From contig NZ_PXXO01000001.1 of assembly GCF_003011885.1 (NCBI RefSeq), positions 62,001-126,000 of the forward strand: 64,000 nt of DNA. Direction: 5' to 3'. Numbering within the stretch: position 1 is the first letter of the stretch; each line of letters begins with the position of its first letter. Below the pieces are notes generated by a model. That model was not told the DNA's origin, ran no database searches, and saw only the letters and a program-made list of their open reading frames with translations. Both the position numbers and the translations under genes were made by a program. This stretch comes from Cyanobium usitatum str. Tous (GTDB taxonomy: Bacteria > Cyanobacteriota > Cyanobacteriia > PCC-6307 > Cyanobiaceae). Below are positions 47,906 to 56,291 of this stretch, one piece after another.

Positions 47906-49510
47906 TTGGCCTTGGCTCGCCGCTCGTTGCGCCTTTGGTGTTGCTTTACCGGAGCTCTGGCCCTGGGCTGCATGCCGGCTTGGGCTGCCGAGGAGTTGGT
48001 GCTGCAACTCGATGGCCTGGCGCTGCCCATCGACCTGGCGGCCCTGGAGTCCTGGACTCGCCAGCCCGAGCAGGCAGGGAATGGCCTGCAAGCGTGGCTC
48101 AGGCTGCTGGATTCCCAGAGTCGCCGCGACCTGGTCCGCTTGCTGCAGGCGCCGCTGCTGCGGGATCGCAGCTTTGGGCTGCAGCTGCTCAACAGCTGGA
48201 CCGGTGAGCAGATGCTTAAAGAAGCCGGCAGCCTGCTGACCACTGGCCCTGCTGACCGCAGCACGGCACCGCTGCTGCTCAGCAGCCTGCGTCAGTTGTT
48301 GGAGCGCCAGAGCAGCGTCTCCGCCCTGGAGCTGCTGCGGGCCCTGCCTGTGGCCAGCGTCACCCTGCGCCTCGATGGGGCGCTTCAGCTGGCTGGACAG
48401 TGGCGCAGCCAGCTGAAGCGGCAAAACACTGCTCTCCAGCGGTTGCGCCAGCTGCCTCTGCCCCGGCGTAGCTCCAGTCCTTTGGGGTTTACGAGCGCCG
48501 TGCGGGGCCAGCCCCAGCGCCTGCAGTTGCAGGTGCCCCATCGGGTGGCGCCCCTGCCTCTGGAGCTATGGCCTGCCCAGCAGGCTCGCCGTGGCCCTTG
48601 GCTACTGCTGATGCCGGGCCTGGGCGGCAGCGCCGACCAGCTCAGCTGGTTGGCGGCGGCTCTGGCCGACCGGGGTTGGCCCGTGTTGGTGGTGGTCCAT
48701 CCCGGCAGCGACCAGCAGGCACTGCAGGCGTCGCTGCTTGGTGATGCCCCACCGCCCGGGGCCGAAACCCTGCCCCAGCGCCTGGCAGATCTGCAGGCCG
48801 TGCTTGAGGCCCAGCGGGAGGGTCAGCTGCCTGCTTTGGGTCCGGCGCCTGCGGGGGAGCAGGGAGTGGTGCTGGGGGGGCACTCGCTTGGTGGCCTGGC
48901 TGCGCTGATGGGGGCTGGCCTGGTGCCGGAGCGGGGACTGGGTCGCCGTTGTGAGCTGGCCCTGGTGTCCTTGCCGCTCACCAACCTGTCGCGGCTGCTC
49001 CAGTGCCAGCTGCCTCGGATCACCGGTGATGGCGACGCCAGCGCAGGCCCCTTGCGGTCCCAGGCCACGCCCTTGCTGGGAGTGGTTGCCTTTAATGGTT
49101 TCGGCAGCCTGCTTTGGCCCCACCGCGGCCTGCAAGACCTCAACGTGCCGGTGCTGCTGGTGGGCGGCAGTCTCGATCTGGTGACGCCTCCGGTGCAGGA
49201 GCAGCTGGCCGTGTTTGCTGGAGCCACCCATCCCCACAGCCGGCTGGTGCTGGTGGAAGGGGCCAGCCATTTCTCACCGGTGCGTATCGACAACCGGGGC
49301 GAAGCGTTGTTTCGACTCGGTGAGGAGCTGGTGGGCATCGAGCCCCTGAAGGTGCAGGCGCTGCTGCTCAACGTCACCAGCGAATTTCTGCAGGGCTTTG
49401 AGAATCCATTGCTGCTTTCCCCCCAGCGGCGCGAACAGGACGGCGTCCGGGCCTATGTGCTCGATCGCAACCAGGCTCGCCGCTGGCAGGGGTTGCTGCC
49501 GCCGGAGTGA
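47906..49510 (+). CDS. DUF1400 domain alpha/beta hydrolase, secreted
   Basis: 534 residues from TTG 47906. A signal peptide (LARRSLRLWCCFTGALALGCMPAWA) precedes a DUF1400-like N-terminal region (EELVLQLDGLALPIDLAALESW) and an alpha/beta-hydrolase domain. The nucleophile elbow GHSLGG is near residue 331, and GASHFSP supplies the likely catalytic His. The role is probably lipase/esterase-like in the periplasm; substrate unknown. Only a weak non-ATG start is available; an unrecognised upstream start is possible. Confidence 0.82.
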   Translation: MALARRSLRLWCCFTGALALGCMPAWAAEELVLQLDGLALPIDLAALESWTRQPEQAGNGLQAWLRLLDSQSRRDLVRLLQAPLLRDRSFGLQLLNSWTGEQMLKEAGSLLTTGPADRSTAPLLLSSLRQLLERQSSVSALELLRALPVASVTLRLDGALQLAGQWRSQLKRQNTALQRLRQLPLPRRSSSPLGFTSAVRGQPQRLQLQVPHRVAPLPLELWPAQQARRGPWLLLMPGLGGSADQLSWLAAALADRGWPVLVVVHPGSDQQALQASLLGDAPPPGAETLPQRLADLQAVLEAQREGQLPALGPAPAGEQGVVLGGHSLGGLAALMGAGLVPERGLGRRCELALVSLPLTNLSRLLQCQLPRITGDGDASAGPLRSQATPLLGVVAFNGFGSLLWPHRGLQDLNVPVLLVGGSLDLVTPPVQEQLAVFAGATHPHSRLVLVEGASHFSPVRIDNRGEALFRLGEELVGIEPLKVQALLLNVTSEFLQGFENPLLLSPQRREQDGVRAYVLDRNQARRWQGLLPPE

Positions 49511-49518
49511 GCTGAAGC

Positions 49519-50550
49519 TCAGAACTTGATGCGCGGATCGAGCACGGCCACCAGTAGATCCACCAGCACCGTCACCAGCACCACCAGGCCGGCCACCACC
49601 ACCACGATGCCCTGCACCAGCGGGTAGTCGCGCTGGCCGATCGCTTCCTGCAGCCGGAAGGCGATGCCGGGCCAGGAGTAGGTGACCTCGATTAGCAGCG
49701 CTCCGCCGATCAGCGACGCCACGGTGATGCCCGTGATCGTGAGCACCGGCAGCAGGGCATTGGGCAGGGCATGGCGCAGCACCACCCGGGCTTCGCCCAG
49801 GCCGCGGCTGCGGGCTGCTTCCACGTAATCGGCGCCGAGGGTGCGGCGCAGATTGAGTCGCAGCGAGTTGGCGAAGATGCCGCTGAGCAATAGGCCCAGG
49901 GTGGCGGCTGGCAGCACCAGATGGCGCACACTCCCTAGCAGCAGCTGCCATTCGCCCGTGGCCAGGCCACTGCGCAGGCTGTCGAGCAGGTAGAAGCCGC
50001 TGCCCTCGGGCGGCAGCAAGGTGGGCGGGAAGCGCCCCCCCACCGGCAGCCAGCCCAGCCACACCGCAAACACCAACTGCACCACCATTGCGGCCCAGAA
50101 GGGCGGTAGGGCATAGGTGCCGATGCCGTAGAGCCGGCCGGCTAGATCGAGCTTCCCTTCCGGGCGGGCAATGCCGGAAAAGCCCACCGCTAGACCCACA
50201 ACGGCAGCCAGCAGCAGGGCCACCACCCCCAGCTCCAGGGAGGCAGGCAGGCTTTGGCGAATTACTTCCGTCACCGGTTCCTGGTTGGTGAGCGAGGCGC
50301 CCAGGTCGCCATGCAGCAATTTGCCCAGGAAGCTGCCGTATTGGTGCAGCAATGGTTGATCCAAGCCCAGCTGGGCCCGCAGCGCAGCGCGGGCGCTTTC
50401 GGGAGCGCGGGTGCCGAGCAGGGCGTCGATCGGATCCCCAGGCGCAAGCCGCAGCAGCAGAAAAACCAGGCTGGCGATCAGCCACAACATCAATGGAGCC
50501 AGCGCCAGCCGGGCGGCCAGGTAGCGCAAAAGGGCCCGGCGGCGGCTCAT
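49519..50550 (-). CDS. Peptide/nickel-type ABC transporter permease (DppB-like)
   Basis: A 343-residue permease with the DppB signature at the start (RYLAARLALAPLMLWLIASLVFLLLRLAPGDPIDALLG) and the later EAA-loop YVEAARSRGLGEARVVLRHALPNALLPVLT. About six membrane helices. It overlaps the binding-protein gene by four bases (upstream, same strand). A DppC-type second permease and the ATPases (DppD/F) are not adjacent. Confidence 0.93.
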   Translation of the reverse strand: MSRRRALLRYLAARLALAPLMLWLIASLVFLLLRLAPGDPIDALLGTRAPESARAALRAQLGLDQPLLHQYGSFLGKLLHGDLGASLTNQEPVTEVIRQSLPASLELGVVALLLAAVVGLAVGFSGIARPEGKLDLAGRLYGIGTYALPPFWAAMVVQLVFAVWLGWLPVGGRFPPTLLPPEGSGFYLLDSLRSGLATGEWQLLLGSVRHLVLPAATLGLLLSGIFANSLRLNLRRTLGADYVEAARSRGLGEARVVLRHALPNALLPVLTITGITVASLIGGALLIEVTYSWPGIAFRLQEAIGQRDYPLVQGIVVVVAGLVVLVTVLVDLLVAVLDPRIKF

Positions 50551-52169
50551 GGTTTGGTGCTCCCTTGGGGGGTCTGCTTACGGGTCAATTCCTGTAGCAA
50601 TAGGCGGCCGGAGCCATCGAAACGGGGCTGGCTGATGCTGGGCTGGGCCCAGGCCCGCGGGGCCACCAGCCACACCGGTAGGTAGGGGTTGGCGGCTGCC
50701 GTTTGGCGCTGGATGCTGCGCAACAGGGCGGCGCGGGCGGGGCCGGCTACGGAAGCACTGCGCTCCAGGTCTTGTTGCAGGCCGGGTTTGGCCCAGAAAC
50801 TGCCACTGGCGGCGCTGGCCCCCTTGAGACAGCGCTCCCCTTGGGCTTCCTCACAGCCCAGCAAGGGCACCAGGTAGTTGTCGGCATCGGGAAAGTCGCC
50901 CATCCACTCCAGCAGGATTAGGGGGAAGGACCCTTCCCCCAGCTGGCGGTAGGCGGTGGTGGCCTCCATGCCGGTCACCTCGAGCTCAACGCAATCGCCC
51001 AGATCTTGCTGCAGCTGGGCCTGCCAGGTGAGGGCAAACATCCGATCGGCGGGGATGTTGGAGCGGAAGGTGAGCGGCAGGGCCAGGCGCTTGCCCTGGC
51101 AGTAACCGGCCTGGCGATAGAGCTGGCGGGCCTTGGCTGGGTTGTAGCTGGGCCAGGCCTGGGGGTCGGAGCCCTTGAGGCTGGGGGGTACCAGCTCGCG
51201 CAGGGGCGGCCGCAGGCCCAGGGTTACCCGGCGGCTGATGGTGTTGCGATCGAGGCTGTAGGCCACTGCTTGGCGTAGCCGGGGATCGTTGAGGGGCGGC
51301 TGGTCGGTGAGCATGGTGAGGTAGCCGATCTCCAATGCCGGACCGCTGCCCACCTGCAGGCTGCCAGCTGCAGCCTGGCGTTGCAAGGCGGCCTGCTGGT
51401 CGATTTCGAGGCTGGTCGAGAGCAGCACATCCACCTCGCCGCTCTGCAGGGCGCCGTAGAGGGCGGTGGAATTACTGAGCGACACCAGGTCGATACCGCC
51501 ATTGGCGGGTTTGGCCCCCCAATACCCCGCAAACGGCTCTAAGCGTTGCTGCTGGCCTGTGAAGAAGCTGAGCCGGTAGGGCCCGGTGCCCACGAAGCGG
51601 TCGTTGAGGAAGCGATCGCGATGGTTTTTGTAGGCGCTGGGGGAGAGGGGCGTCAGGTTGACGGCGCTGAGCAGCTCGGCCAGGGGGCTGAAGGGGCGCT
51701 TGAGCGTCAGCTCGATTGTGTAGGGACCCACGGCCCGCGCGGCGCTTACCCGATCGCCCAGCAGGTAGCTGAGCTTGCCGATGGCTAGGAAGCGCTCCAG
51801 GCTGAACACCATGGCCGCGGCATTGAACGGCGTGCCGTCGTGAAAGCGCACGCCCTGGCGCAGCTGCACCTGGGCCTTGAGCCCGTCGGCACTCAGCTGG
51901 GGCAGCGCCACTGCCAGACGCGGCTCCAGCTGGCCAGCGGCATTGATCGCATAGAGCGGATCGCCGATCGCGCTCAGCAGCTGCATGGCGCCGAAGGTGT
52001 AGGCGCCGCCTGGATCAACCGTGTCGATGCGGTTTTTGCTGGCAACTACCAGCCGGTTGGCCGACGCCTCGTGCTTGGGCCGGCAGCCGGAGAGAGTCAG
52101 GCCAGCTGCCAGGCCGCTGGTCAGCAGGGCTGCTGCCAGGGTTTGGGTCAGCCGCGGAGCGCGGGGCAA
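50547..52169 (-). CDS. Peptide-type ABC transporter substrate-binding lipoprotein (SBP family 5)
   Basis: 540 residues, starting with TTG. An N-terminal signal and lipobox (LTLSGC) are followed by family 5 features: DPGGAYTFGAMQLLSAIGDPLYA, LRQGVRFHDGTPFNAAAMVFSLERFL and VGTGPYRLSFFTGQQQ. It binds peptides, nickel or other small ligands in this family, here not defined. It pairs with the DppB-like gene. The TTG gives the best signal peptide. A 74-residue gene lies 25 bases upstream. Confidence 0.9.
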   Translation of the reverse strand: MPRAPRLTQTLAAALLTSGLAAGLTLSGCRPKHEASANRLVVASKNRIDTVDPGGAYTFGAMQLLSAIGDPLYAINAAGQLEPRLAVALPQLSADGLKAQVQLRQGVRFHDGTPFNAAAMVFSLERFLAIGKLSYLLGDRVSAARAVGPYTIELTLKRPFSPLAELLSAVNLTPLSPSAYKNHRDRFLNDRFVGTGPYRLSFFTGQQQRLEPFAGYWGAKPANGGIDLVSLSNSTALYGALQSGEVDVLLSTSLEIDQQAALQRQAAAGSLQVGSGPALEIGYLTMLTDQPPLNDPRLRQAVAYSLDRNTISRRVTLGLRPPLRELVPPSLKGSDPQAWPSYNPAKARQLYRQAGYCQGKRLALPLTFRSNIPADRMFALTWQAQLQQDLGDCVELEVTGMEATTAYRQLGEGSFPLILLEWMGDFPDADNYLVPLLGCEEAQGERCLKGASAASGSFWAKPGLQQDLERSASVAGPARAALLRSIQRQTAAANPYLPVWLVAPRAWAQPSISQPRFDGSGRLLLQELTRKQTPQGSTKP

Positions 52170-52194
52170 GGGGCGGCCATCAAATCACCGCCAT

Positions 52195-52419
52195 TCAAGA
52201 CCGATGAGGCCAGGCAGGGCGCACCTGTTGCAGGGAAATTTCAAACACTTCCGATCCCTGGCGCGCCAGGGGCCAGCGGCGCAGCCAGCAGCGGTCGTGG
52301 TGGTCGTCGACGCCAATCACTTGGTAGAGCTGCTCATCGCTTTCAAGGTGCACGCAGGCGCCTTGGTGAAGGTTGACTGTGCTCGAGGCCTGGGCACTGG
52401 AGCAGGTGGGGCCGGTCAT
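52195..52419 (-). CDS. Small conserved hypothetical protein
   Basis: 74 residues. The core, CVHLESDEQLYQVIGVDDHHDRCWLRRWPLARQGSEVFEISLQQV, has the strand-rich pattern of a small conserved cyanobacterial protein and a patterned basic/aromatic composition typical of real genes. I do not know the function. It ends 25 bases before the start of the peptide-binding protein gene, so it may be its leading gene. Confidence 0.65.
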   Translation of the reverse strand: MTGPTCSSAQASSTVNLHQGACVHLESDEQLYQVIGVDDHHDRCWLRRWPLARQGSEVFEISLQQVRPAWPHRS

Positions 52420-52679
52420 GGGGTTAAGGGCTAACTGATTGGTACTTGCTGGGCAGATGTTGCGGGGGACAGGGTCTAAACACTGTTCGTCTCGCTACAA
52501 ACATCGGCCTGGGTGTGGGGATCTCGACAGGGCTTGCCTCAGTAGCTGGCCCCTCCAGATCAGACCCCGCTGGGGTCTTAATAATTAATTTCGATTTGTG
52601 ATCCACTGTGGCCTGCTGCTGGCCCCATTGGCCAGTTGATGGCGATTTGGAGACCTGATGGAGTCAATCAGGCCCGCTG
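52420..52679. other. 260-base intergenic region upstream of the small gene
   Basis: This gap lies between two minus-strand genes (the 74-residue gene and homoserine dehydrogenase). I see no reliable protein gene. It is AT-richer toward 52560-52620 and contains one short GC hairpin (52562-52578, listed separately). It probably holds the promoter of the downstream unit. Confidence 0.5.
52562..52578. terminator. Possible hairpin terminator
   Basis: A 7-base-pair stem AGACCCC/GGGGTCT with a 3-base loop, followed on plus by TAATAATTAATT. The tail is A/T-rich but not a clean T-run, and on the minus strand, where the neighbouring homoserine dehydrogenase ends, no T-run follows. It may be structural only. 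Confidence 0.3.
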
Positions 52680-54011
52680 CTAAAGGGTGCGCAGGCAGGC
52701 GGCCACGGCCTGAACATCTGTCAGGGCCTCGATTGCGGCTAGGGCCTGGCGGAAGTTGGCTTCGCAAACCTCGTGGGTGATCACCACGATTTCGGCGCCG
52801 CCGGCGCTCTGGGTTTCGAACTGCACTATCGATTGAATCGACACCCCCGCTTCGCCAAAGCAGGTGCCGATAGCACCGATCACGCCGGCCCGATCGCTGG
52901 TGCGCAGCCGCAAGTAGTTGCGGTGGCTGGTTACGGCACTCTCGACCAGCTGGCAGTCGCGCCAGCTGCCGGCGGCCAGCAGGGGATCGAGGGGCGCCTG
53001 AGTGCCCCTACCGCCAGTGGCCTGGCGGATGCCGGCGATGTTGAGAATGTCGGCCACCACCGCCGATGCAGTGGGTCCGGCTCCAGCCCCGGGCCCGTAG
53101 AACATCACCTGGCCCACGGGGTCTCCCTCCACCAGGATCGCGTTGTTGACACCGTTCACCCCGGCCAGCGGATGGGCCTTGGGCAGCAGGGTGGGATGGA
53201 CGCGCACATCGAGGAGCTGTTCGGCTTGCTCGCCAGGCATGGCTTGCTCACTTGGCATCGCCTGGGCCACGGCCAAAAGCTTCACCACATAGCCAAGCTG
53301 TTCGGCGTAGGCGATGTCGCGGGCATCGAGCTGGTCGATCCCCTCTGTTGGGATGGCCTCGCGGGGCACCGGACCGCCGTAGGCCAGGCCCGCCAAGATT
53401 GCGATCTTGTCGGCCGCATCTCCCCCCTGCACATCAGCGGCGGGGTCGGCTTCGGCGTAGCCAAGGCGCTGGGCGTCAGCTAGCACGTCTGGGTAGGCGG
53501 CTCCCTCTGCCGCCATGCGGCTGAGGATGTAGTTGGTGGTGCCGTTGATGATGCCGCTCACCCGCTGGATCCGGTTGGCTCCCAGGGACTGCTTCAGGGG
53601 CTCGATGATCGGGATGCCGCCACCTACGGCGGCTTCGATCAGCACGTACACCCCACTGCGGGCGGCGGCGGCGGCGATCTCCTCGCCATAGCGCGCAATT
53701 ACGGCCTTGTTGGCGGTTACTACCGGTTTGCCGGCCGCAATCGCCCGCAGGATCAGGGAGCGGGCCGGCTCCAGGCCACCCATCACCTCCACCACGATCT
53801 CGACCGCCAGGTCGTCGACCACGGCTTCTGGGTCGGTGCTGAGCAGTTCGGCTGCCAATTCCACCGGCCGCGGCCGGTTTAGGTCGCGCACGGCCACCCG
53901 CCGCAATTCGAGTTCGCCCACCAGCGGGTGGCGGCCGGCTGGGGTCGCCAGGATGGCTGCCACACCAGCCCCCACCGTGCCGAGCCCGAGCAAGCCGATG
54001 CCGATGGTCAT
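52680..54011 (-). CDS. hom: Homoserine dehydrogenase
   Basis: 443 residues. The enzyme reduces aspartate semialdehyde to homoserine for threonine and methionine. Visible parts are IGLLGLGTVGAGVAAIL at the start, GKPVVTANKAVIARYGEE, EAAVGGGIPIIEPL, and the C-terminal ACT domain (TSDRAGVIGAIGTCFGEAGVSIQS). Inside the catalytic domain, an 18-base duplication encodes AMPSEQAMPGEQ (near residue 250) in a probable surface loop. sufE lies upstream after a 34-base gap on the same strand. Confidence 0.95.
   Translation of the reverse strand: MTIGIGLLGLGTVGAGVAAILATPAGRHPLVGELELRRVAVRDLNRPRPVELAAELLSTDPEAVVDDLAVEIVVEVMGGLEPARSLILRAIAAGKPVVTANKAVIARYGEEIAAAAARSGVYVLIEAAVGGGIPIIEPLKQSLGANRIQRVSGIINGTTNYILSRMAAEGAAYPDVLADAQRLGYAEADPAADVQGGDAADKIAILAGLAYGGPVPREAIPTEGIDQLDARDIAYAEQLGYVVKLLAVAQAMPSEQAMPGEQAEQLLDVRVHPTLLPKAHPLAGVNGVNNAILVEGDPVGQVMFYGPGAGAGPTASAVVADILNIAGIRQATGGRGTQAPLDPLLAAGSWRDCQLVESAVTSHRNYLRLRTSDRAGVIGAIGTCFGEAGVSIQSIVQFETQSAGGAEIVVITHEVCEANFRQALAAIEALTDVQAVAACLRTL
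53224..53259. repeat. 18-base tandem duplication inside hom
   Basis: GGCTTGCTCGCCAGGCAT (53224-53241) is followed by GGCTTGCTCACTTGGCAT (53242-53259), 14 of 18 bases identical by eye. On the coding strand it encodes AMPSEQ/AMPGEQ. Confidence 0.8.
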
Positions 54012-54045
54012 TCTTTGGGGGGTATCAATTTGTTGATCCTAGAAA

Positions 54046-54477
54046 TCAACTGGCTTGGCCTAAGGACTGGGCTTGGGCCTGCATCAGCCGCAGGATGTTG
54101 AGAAAGCCGTTGGCCCTTGAGGGAGTCAGGCTGGCCTGCAGGCCGGTGGCGGCGATGAAGGCCGGATCGATGGCGGTGGCCTGCTGCGGCGTCAGCCCTT
54201 CGAGCCCTTCGATCAGCAGGGCCAGCAGTCCCTTGGTGATGGCTGCGTCGGAGTCACCGTGCCAGTGCAGGGCGCCATCGACTAACTCCGCCACCACAAA
54301 TACCTGTGAAACGCAGCCCTTCACCTTGAAGGCGTCATTGCGAAATTCCTCGGGCAGGGGCTCGAGCTTTTTGGCCAGCCAAAGTACGTATTCGTAGCGG
54401 CGGCGGGGATCGCTGGTGCTGGCGAGGCGCTCCACCATGCGGTCGAGGGCCGGACTGCCACTGGGGGCAATGCTCAT
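54046..54477 (-). CDS. sufE: SufE-family sulfur acceptor
   Basis: 143 residues. SufE accepts sulfur from cysteine desulfurase for Fe-S assembly. The pattern is complete: LASTSDPRRRYEYVLWLAKKLEPLP, the active cysteine in KVKGCVSQVFV (near residue 55) and HWHGDSDAAITKGLLALLI. It overlaps the upstream 157-residue gene by one base. Confidence 0.93.
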   Translation of the reverse strand: MSIAPSGSPALDRMVERLASTSDPRRRYEYVLWLAKKLEPLPEEFRNDAFKVKGCVSQVFVVAELVDGALHWHGDSDAAITKGLLALLIEGLEGLTPQQATAIDPAFIAATGLQASLTPSRANGFLNILRLMQAQAQSLGQAS

Positions 54478-54950
54478 CAGCGCCGGCCGCCGCGGCGCCA
54501 GCTCAGGGCTCCTCCCAGGGCGCCTGCTGCGGCACTGAGGCCGAGCAGTGCCAGCCCTGTTCGGATTCCTTGCCCTGTTCGGATTCCATGCCCTGGTCGG
54601 GAGCTGTTGAAGCCAGTTGAAAGCGCCGGTGCTGCCCCTGGTAGCTCGAGATAGTCGCGGTGGCCTGGGCCGCGGTCTACTTGCAGCTCCCAGGCGGAGG
54701 TTGCATTGCTAGGTAGCTGGAAGCGGAGTTGGCCGCTGGCATCGGTGCGACCTACTTCGATCGGTTCACCGTTGGGAGGCACCAGCCGCACCACCGCATC
54801 ATCGGCGGGTTCCCCGTTGCCGAAACGGCTGTCGAGCACCAGTTGATCGGTGAGGCTGCTCAGGCGCTCCAGGCTGCTTTCAATCGCGTGGCTATGGGCC
54901 GGGGCGGCGCTGGCAAGCAGCAGCAGGGCCGGAATTACACGCAGATTCAT
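54477..54950 (-). CDS. Secreted or membrane-anchored hypothetical protein
   Basis: 157 residues. Signal peptide (VIPALLLLASAAPAHS), an extracytoplasmic domain with AVVRLVPPNGEPIEVGRTDASGQLRFQLP (beta-sandwich-like, similar in plan to CbiL/NikL transport-associated proteins) and a C-terminal helix (LALLGLSAAAGALGGAL) before basic residues. Just before that helix a hexapeptide repeat GIRTGH/GIRTGQ stems from an 18-base repeat. The stop overlaps the sufE start by one base. Confidence 0.6.
   Translation of the reverse strand: MNLRVIPALLLLASAAPAHSHAIESSLERLSSLTDQLVLDSRFGNGEPADDAVVRLVPPNGEPIEVGRTDASGQLRFQLPSNATSAWELQVDRGPGHRDYLELPGAAPALSTGFNSSRPGHGIRTGQGIRTGLALLGLSAAAGALGGALSWRRGGRR
54555..54600. 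repeat. 18-base tandem repeat, about 2.6 units
   Basis: Units CCCTGTTCGGATTCCTTG (54555-54572) and CCCTGTTCGGATTCCATG (54573-54590), then a partial CCCTGGTCGG. On the coding (minus) strand this is an in-frame GIRTGx hexapeptide repeat in the 157-residue membrane-anchored protein. Confidence 0.9.
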
Positions 54951-54957
54951 GGCTGAA

Positions 54958-55134
54958 TCAGGAAGCTTGCCAACGACTATCGCTGCTTTTGCCGGCCTGC
55001 ACCATCCGCACCATCGAGCTCACCATCATCGAGAGGGCGTCGTGGCTTTGGCCGCGCTCCTGAAGTTCGGCAGCCAAGACCCTTTCTGGGACCGAGGCGT
55101 AGCTGCAGGGAGCAGTAAAAGCTTTGAGATCCAA
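54958..55134 (-). CDS. Possible small protein
   Basis: 58 residues from TTG at 55134 (an earlier ATG at 55167 would add 11). The sequence DLKAFTAPCSYASVPERVLAAELQERGQSHDALSMM is helical and patterned, unlike the shadow reading on the other strand. The stop lies 7 bases before the start of the 157-residue gene, as in an operon. No family is recognised and the start is weak. Confidence 0.4.
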   Translation of the reverse strand: MDLKAFTAPCSYASVPERVLAAELQERGQSHDALSMMVSSMVRMVQAGKSSDSRWQAS

Positions 55135-55204
55135 GGCGTGGCCTGTTCTATGAGCTGATCCTGGCAAATAGCTGCTCGGAGTGCGTCCCGTGTAAAGGCA
55201 TTGT

Positions 55205-55249
55205 CAAGAAGGGTGCCCTCAAGAAGGGTGCCCGCAAGAAGAGTGCCCG
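55205..55249. repeat. 15-base tandem repeat, 3 units
   Basis: Units CAAGAAGGGTGCCCT (55205-55219), CAAGAAGGGTGCCCG (55220-55234) and CAAGAAGAGTGCCCG (55235-55249). The last two overlap the C-terminal codons of the 5-FCL gene on the minus strand, whose stop is at 55219-55221. Confidence 0.9.
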
Positions 55250-55818
55250 AGGCCGTCTTCATCGATCCAGCCCTGCAGGGGCACATCCCAGGGGTCGCGG
55301 GGCAGCTGCTCAACGCGGCAGCCCCGAGGTAGCACCGCCAGGGCCGGCACCTGGGCCCAGGTGGGGTCGGCCCGCAGCCGGTCGTACCAGCCGCCGCCGT
55401 AGCCCAGGCGGATTCCTGTGGCATCGCAGGCCAGGGCCGGAATCAACAGCAGGCCCAGCTGCGCCGCGGCCAGCGCGCCCTCGTCAGGCGCTGCGGCTCG
55501 TGCCGCTGGGGCGGGGATGCTGCAGCCATCGGGCTCTAGGACGTCGCTGCTCCGCCAGGGGCGGTACACCAGTCGGGCCGCCGGATCGCCGGGGGCGGCG
55601 GTGATGGCCGGCAGGGCCAGCTGGTTGGGCAGTAGGGCCTGCAGCGAGCGCAGGTCGACTTCGCCGGCCAGGGGCCAGTAGAGCCCCAGGTGGCGGCCGG
55701 GGGGCAGCAGAGCAGGACAGTGCCGCCTGGCCTGGGCCTCGATGGCGGGCTGGGCCTCCGGCAGCAGGGCCAGGCGCCTGGCCCGGAACTGCTGACGCAG
55801 GCTCGCTTTGGCGCTCAT
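55219..55818 (-). CDS. 5-formyltetrahydrofolate cyclo-ligase
   Basis: 199 residues. The enzyme converts 5-formyl-THF to 5,10-methenyl-THF (folate recycling). The signature is [15 protein letters not shown] near residue 145, the G-x-G-x-G-x-Y-D motif of the family, together with [17 protein letters not shown]. The C-terminal end is encoded within the 15-base repeat units, so repeat variation would extend or shorten it. It overlaps ruvC by four bases. Confidence 0.9.
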   Translation of the reverse strand: MSAKASLRQQFRARRLALLPEAQPAIEAQARRHCPALLPPGRHLGLYWPLAGEVDLRSLQALLPNQLALPAITAAPGDPAARLVYRPWRSSDVLEPDGCSIPAPAARAAAPDEGALAAAQLGLLLIPALACDATGIRLGYGGGWYDRLRADPTWAQVPALAVLPRGCRVEQLPRDPWDVPLQGWIDEDGLGHSSCGHPS

Positions 55819-56288
55819 CGCTGAAACCAGCCGGTGAGGGCCGCGGCGAGGGCGTCGGCGGCGTCATCGGGACGGGGTGGGGTGTCGAGGTTGAGCTCCC
55901 GCATCACCGCCTCGAGCACGTCGTCCTTCTGGGCGTGGCCATGGCCGGTGAGGGCCAGCTTGATCTGCATCGGCGGAAACTCAACCACCGGCACCTTGAA
56001 CCGCGCCAGGGTCATCATCAGCACGCCGCGGGCCTGAACCACCGAGATCGTGGTGCTGGAGCGGTAGAAGAAAAACTTTTCCACCACCGCCAGCTGGGGC
56101 TGCCAGGTGCGGATCAGCACCCTCAGGTCGCGGGCGATCTCCACCATCCGCTCCCCTTCGCTGCGTCCAGGATCGGTGCGGATGATGCCGCAGTCGAGCA
56201 GGTGCTGGGCGCCGCCGCGGTGCTCCTCCACCTCAATCATCCCGTAGCCGACGCGGGCCAGGCCGGGATCGATGCCGAGGATCCGCAT
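55815..56288 (-). CDS. ruvC: Holliday junction resolvase RuvC
   Basis: 157 residues. RuvC cuts Holliday junctions in recombination repair. The catalytic carboxylates are visible: [14 protein letters not shown] at the start (D7), [22 protein letters not shown] with the glutamate, and the C-terminal [10 protein letters not shown]. The gene overlaps the 5-FCL start by four bases and lies 3 bases after the PAP2-type phosphatase gene. Confidence 0.96.
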   Translation of the reverse strand: MRILGIDPGLARVGYGMIEVEEHRGGAQHLLDCGIIRTDPGRSEGERMVEIARDLRVLIRTWQPQLAVVEKFFFYRSSTTISVVQARGVLMMTLARFKVPVVEFPPMQIKLALTGHGHAQKDDVLEAVMRELNLDTPPRPDDAADALAAALTGWFQR

Positions 56289-56291
56289 GGT

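Noticed and set aside
52562-52578. Strong Rho-independent terminator
   Set aside because: The stem is good but there is no clean T-run on either strand, so it is listed only as a low-confidence hairpin.
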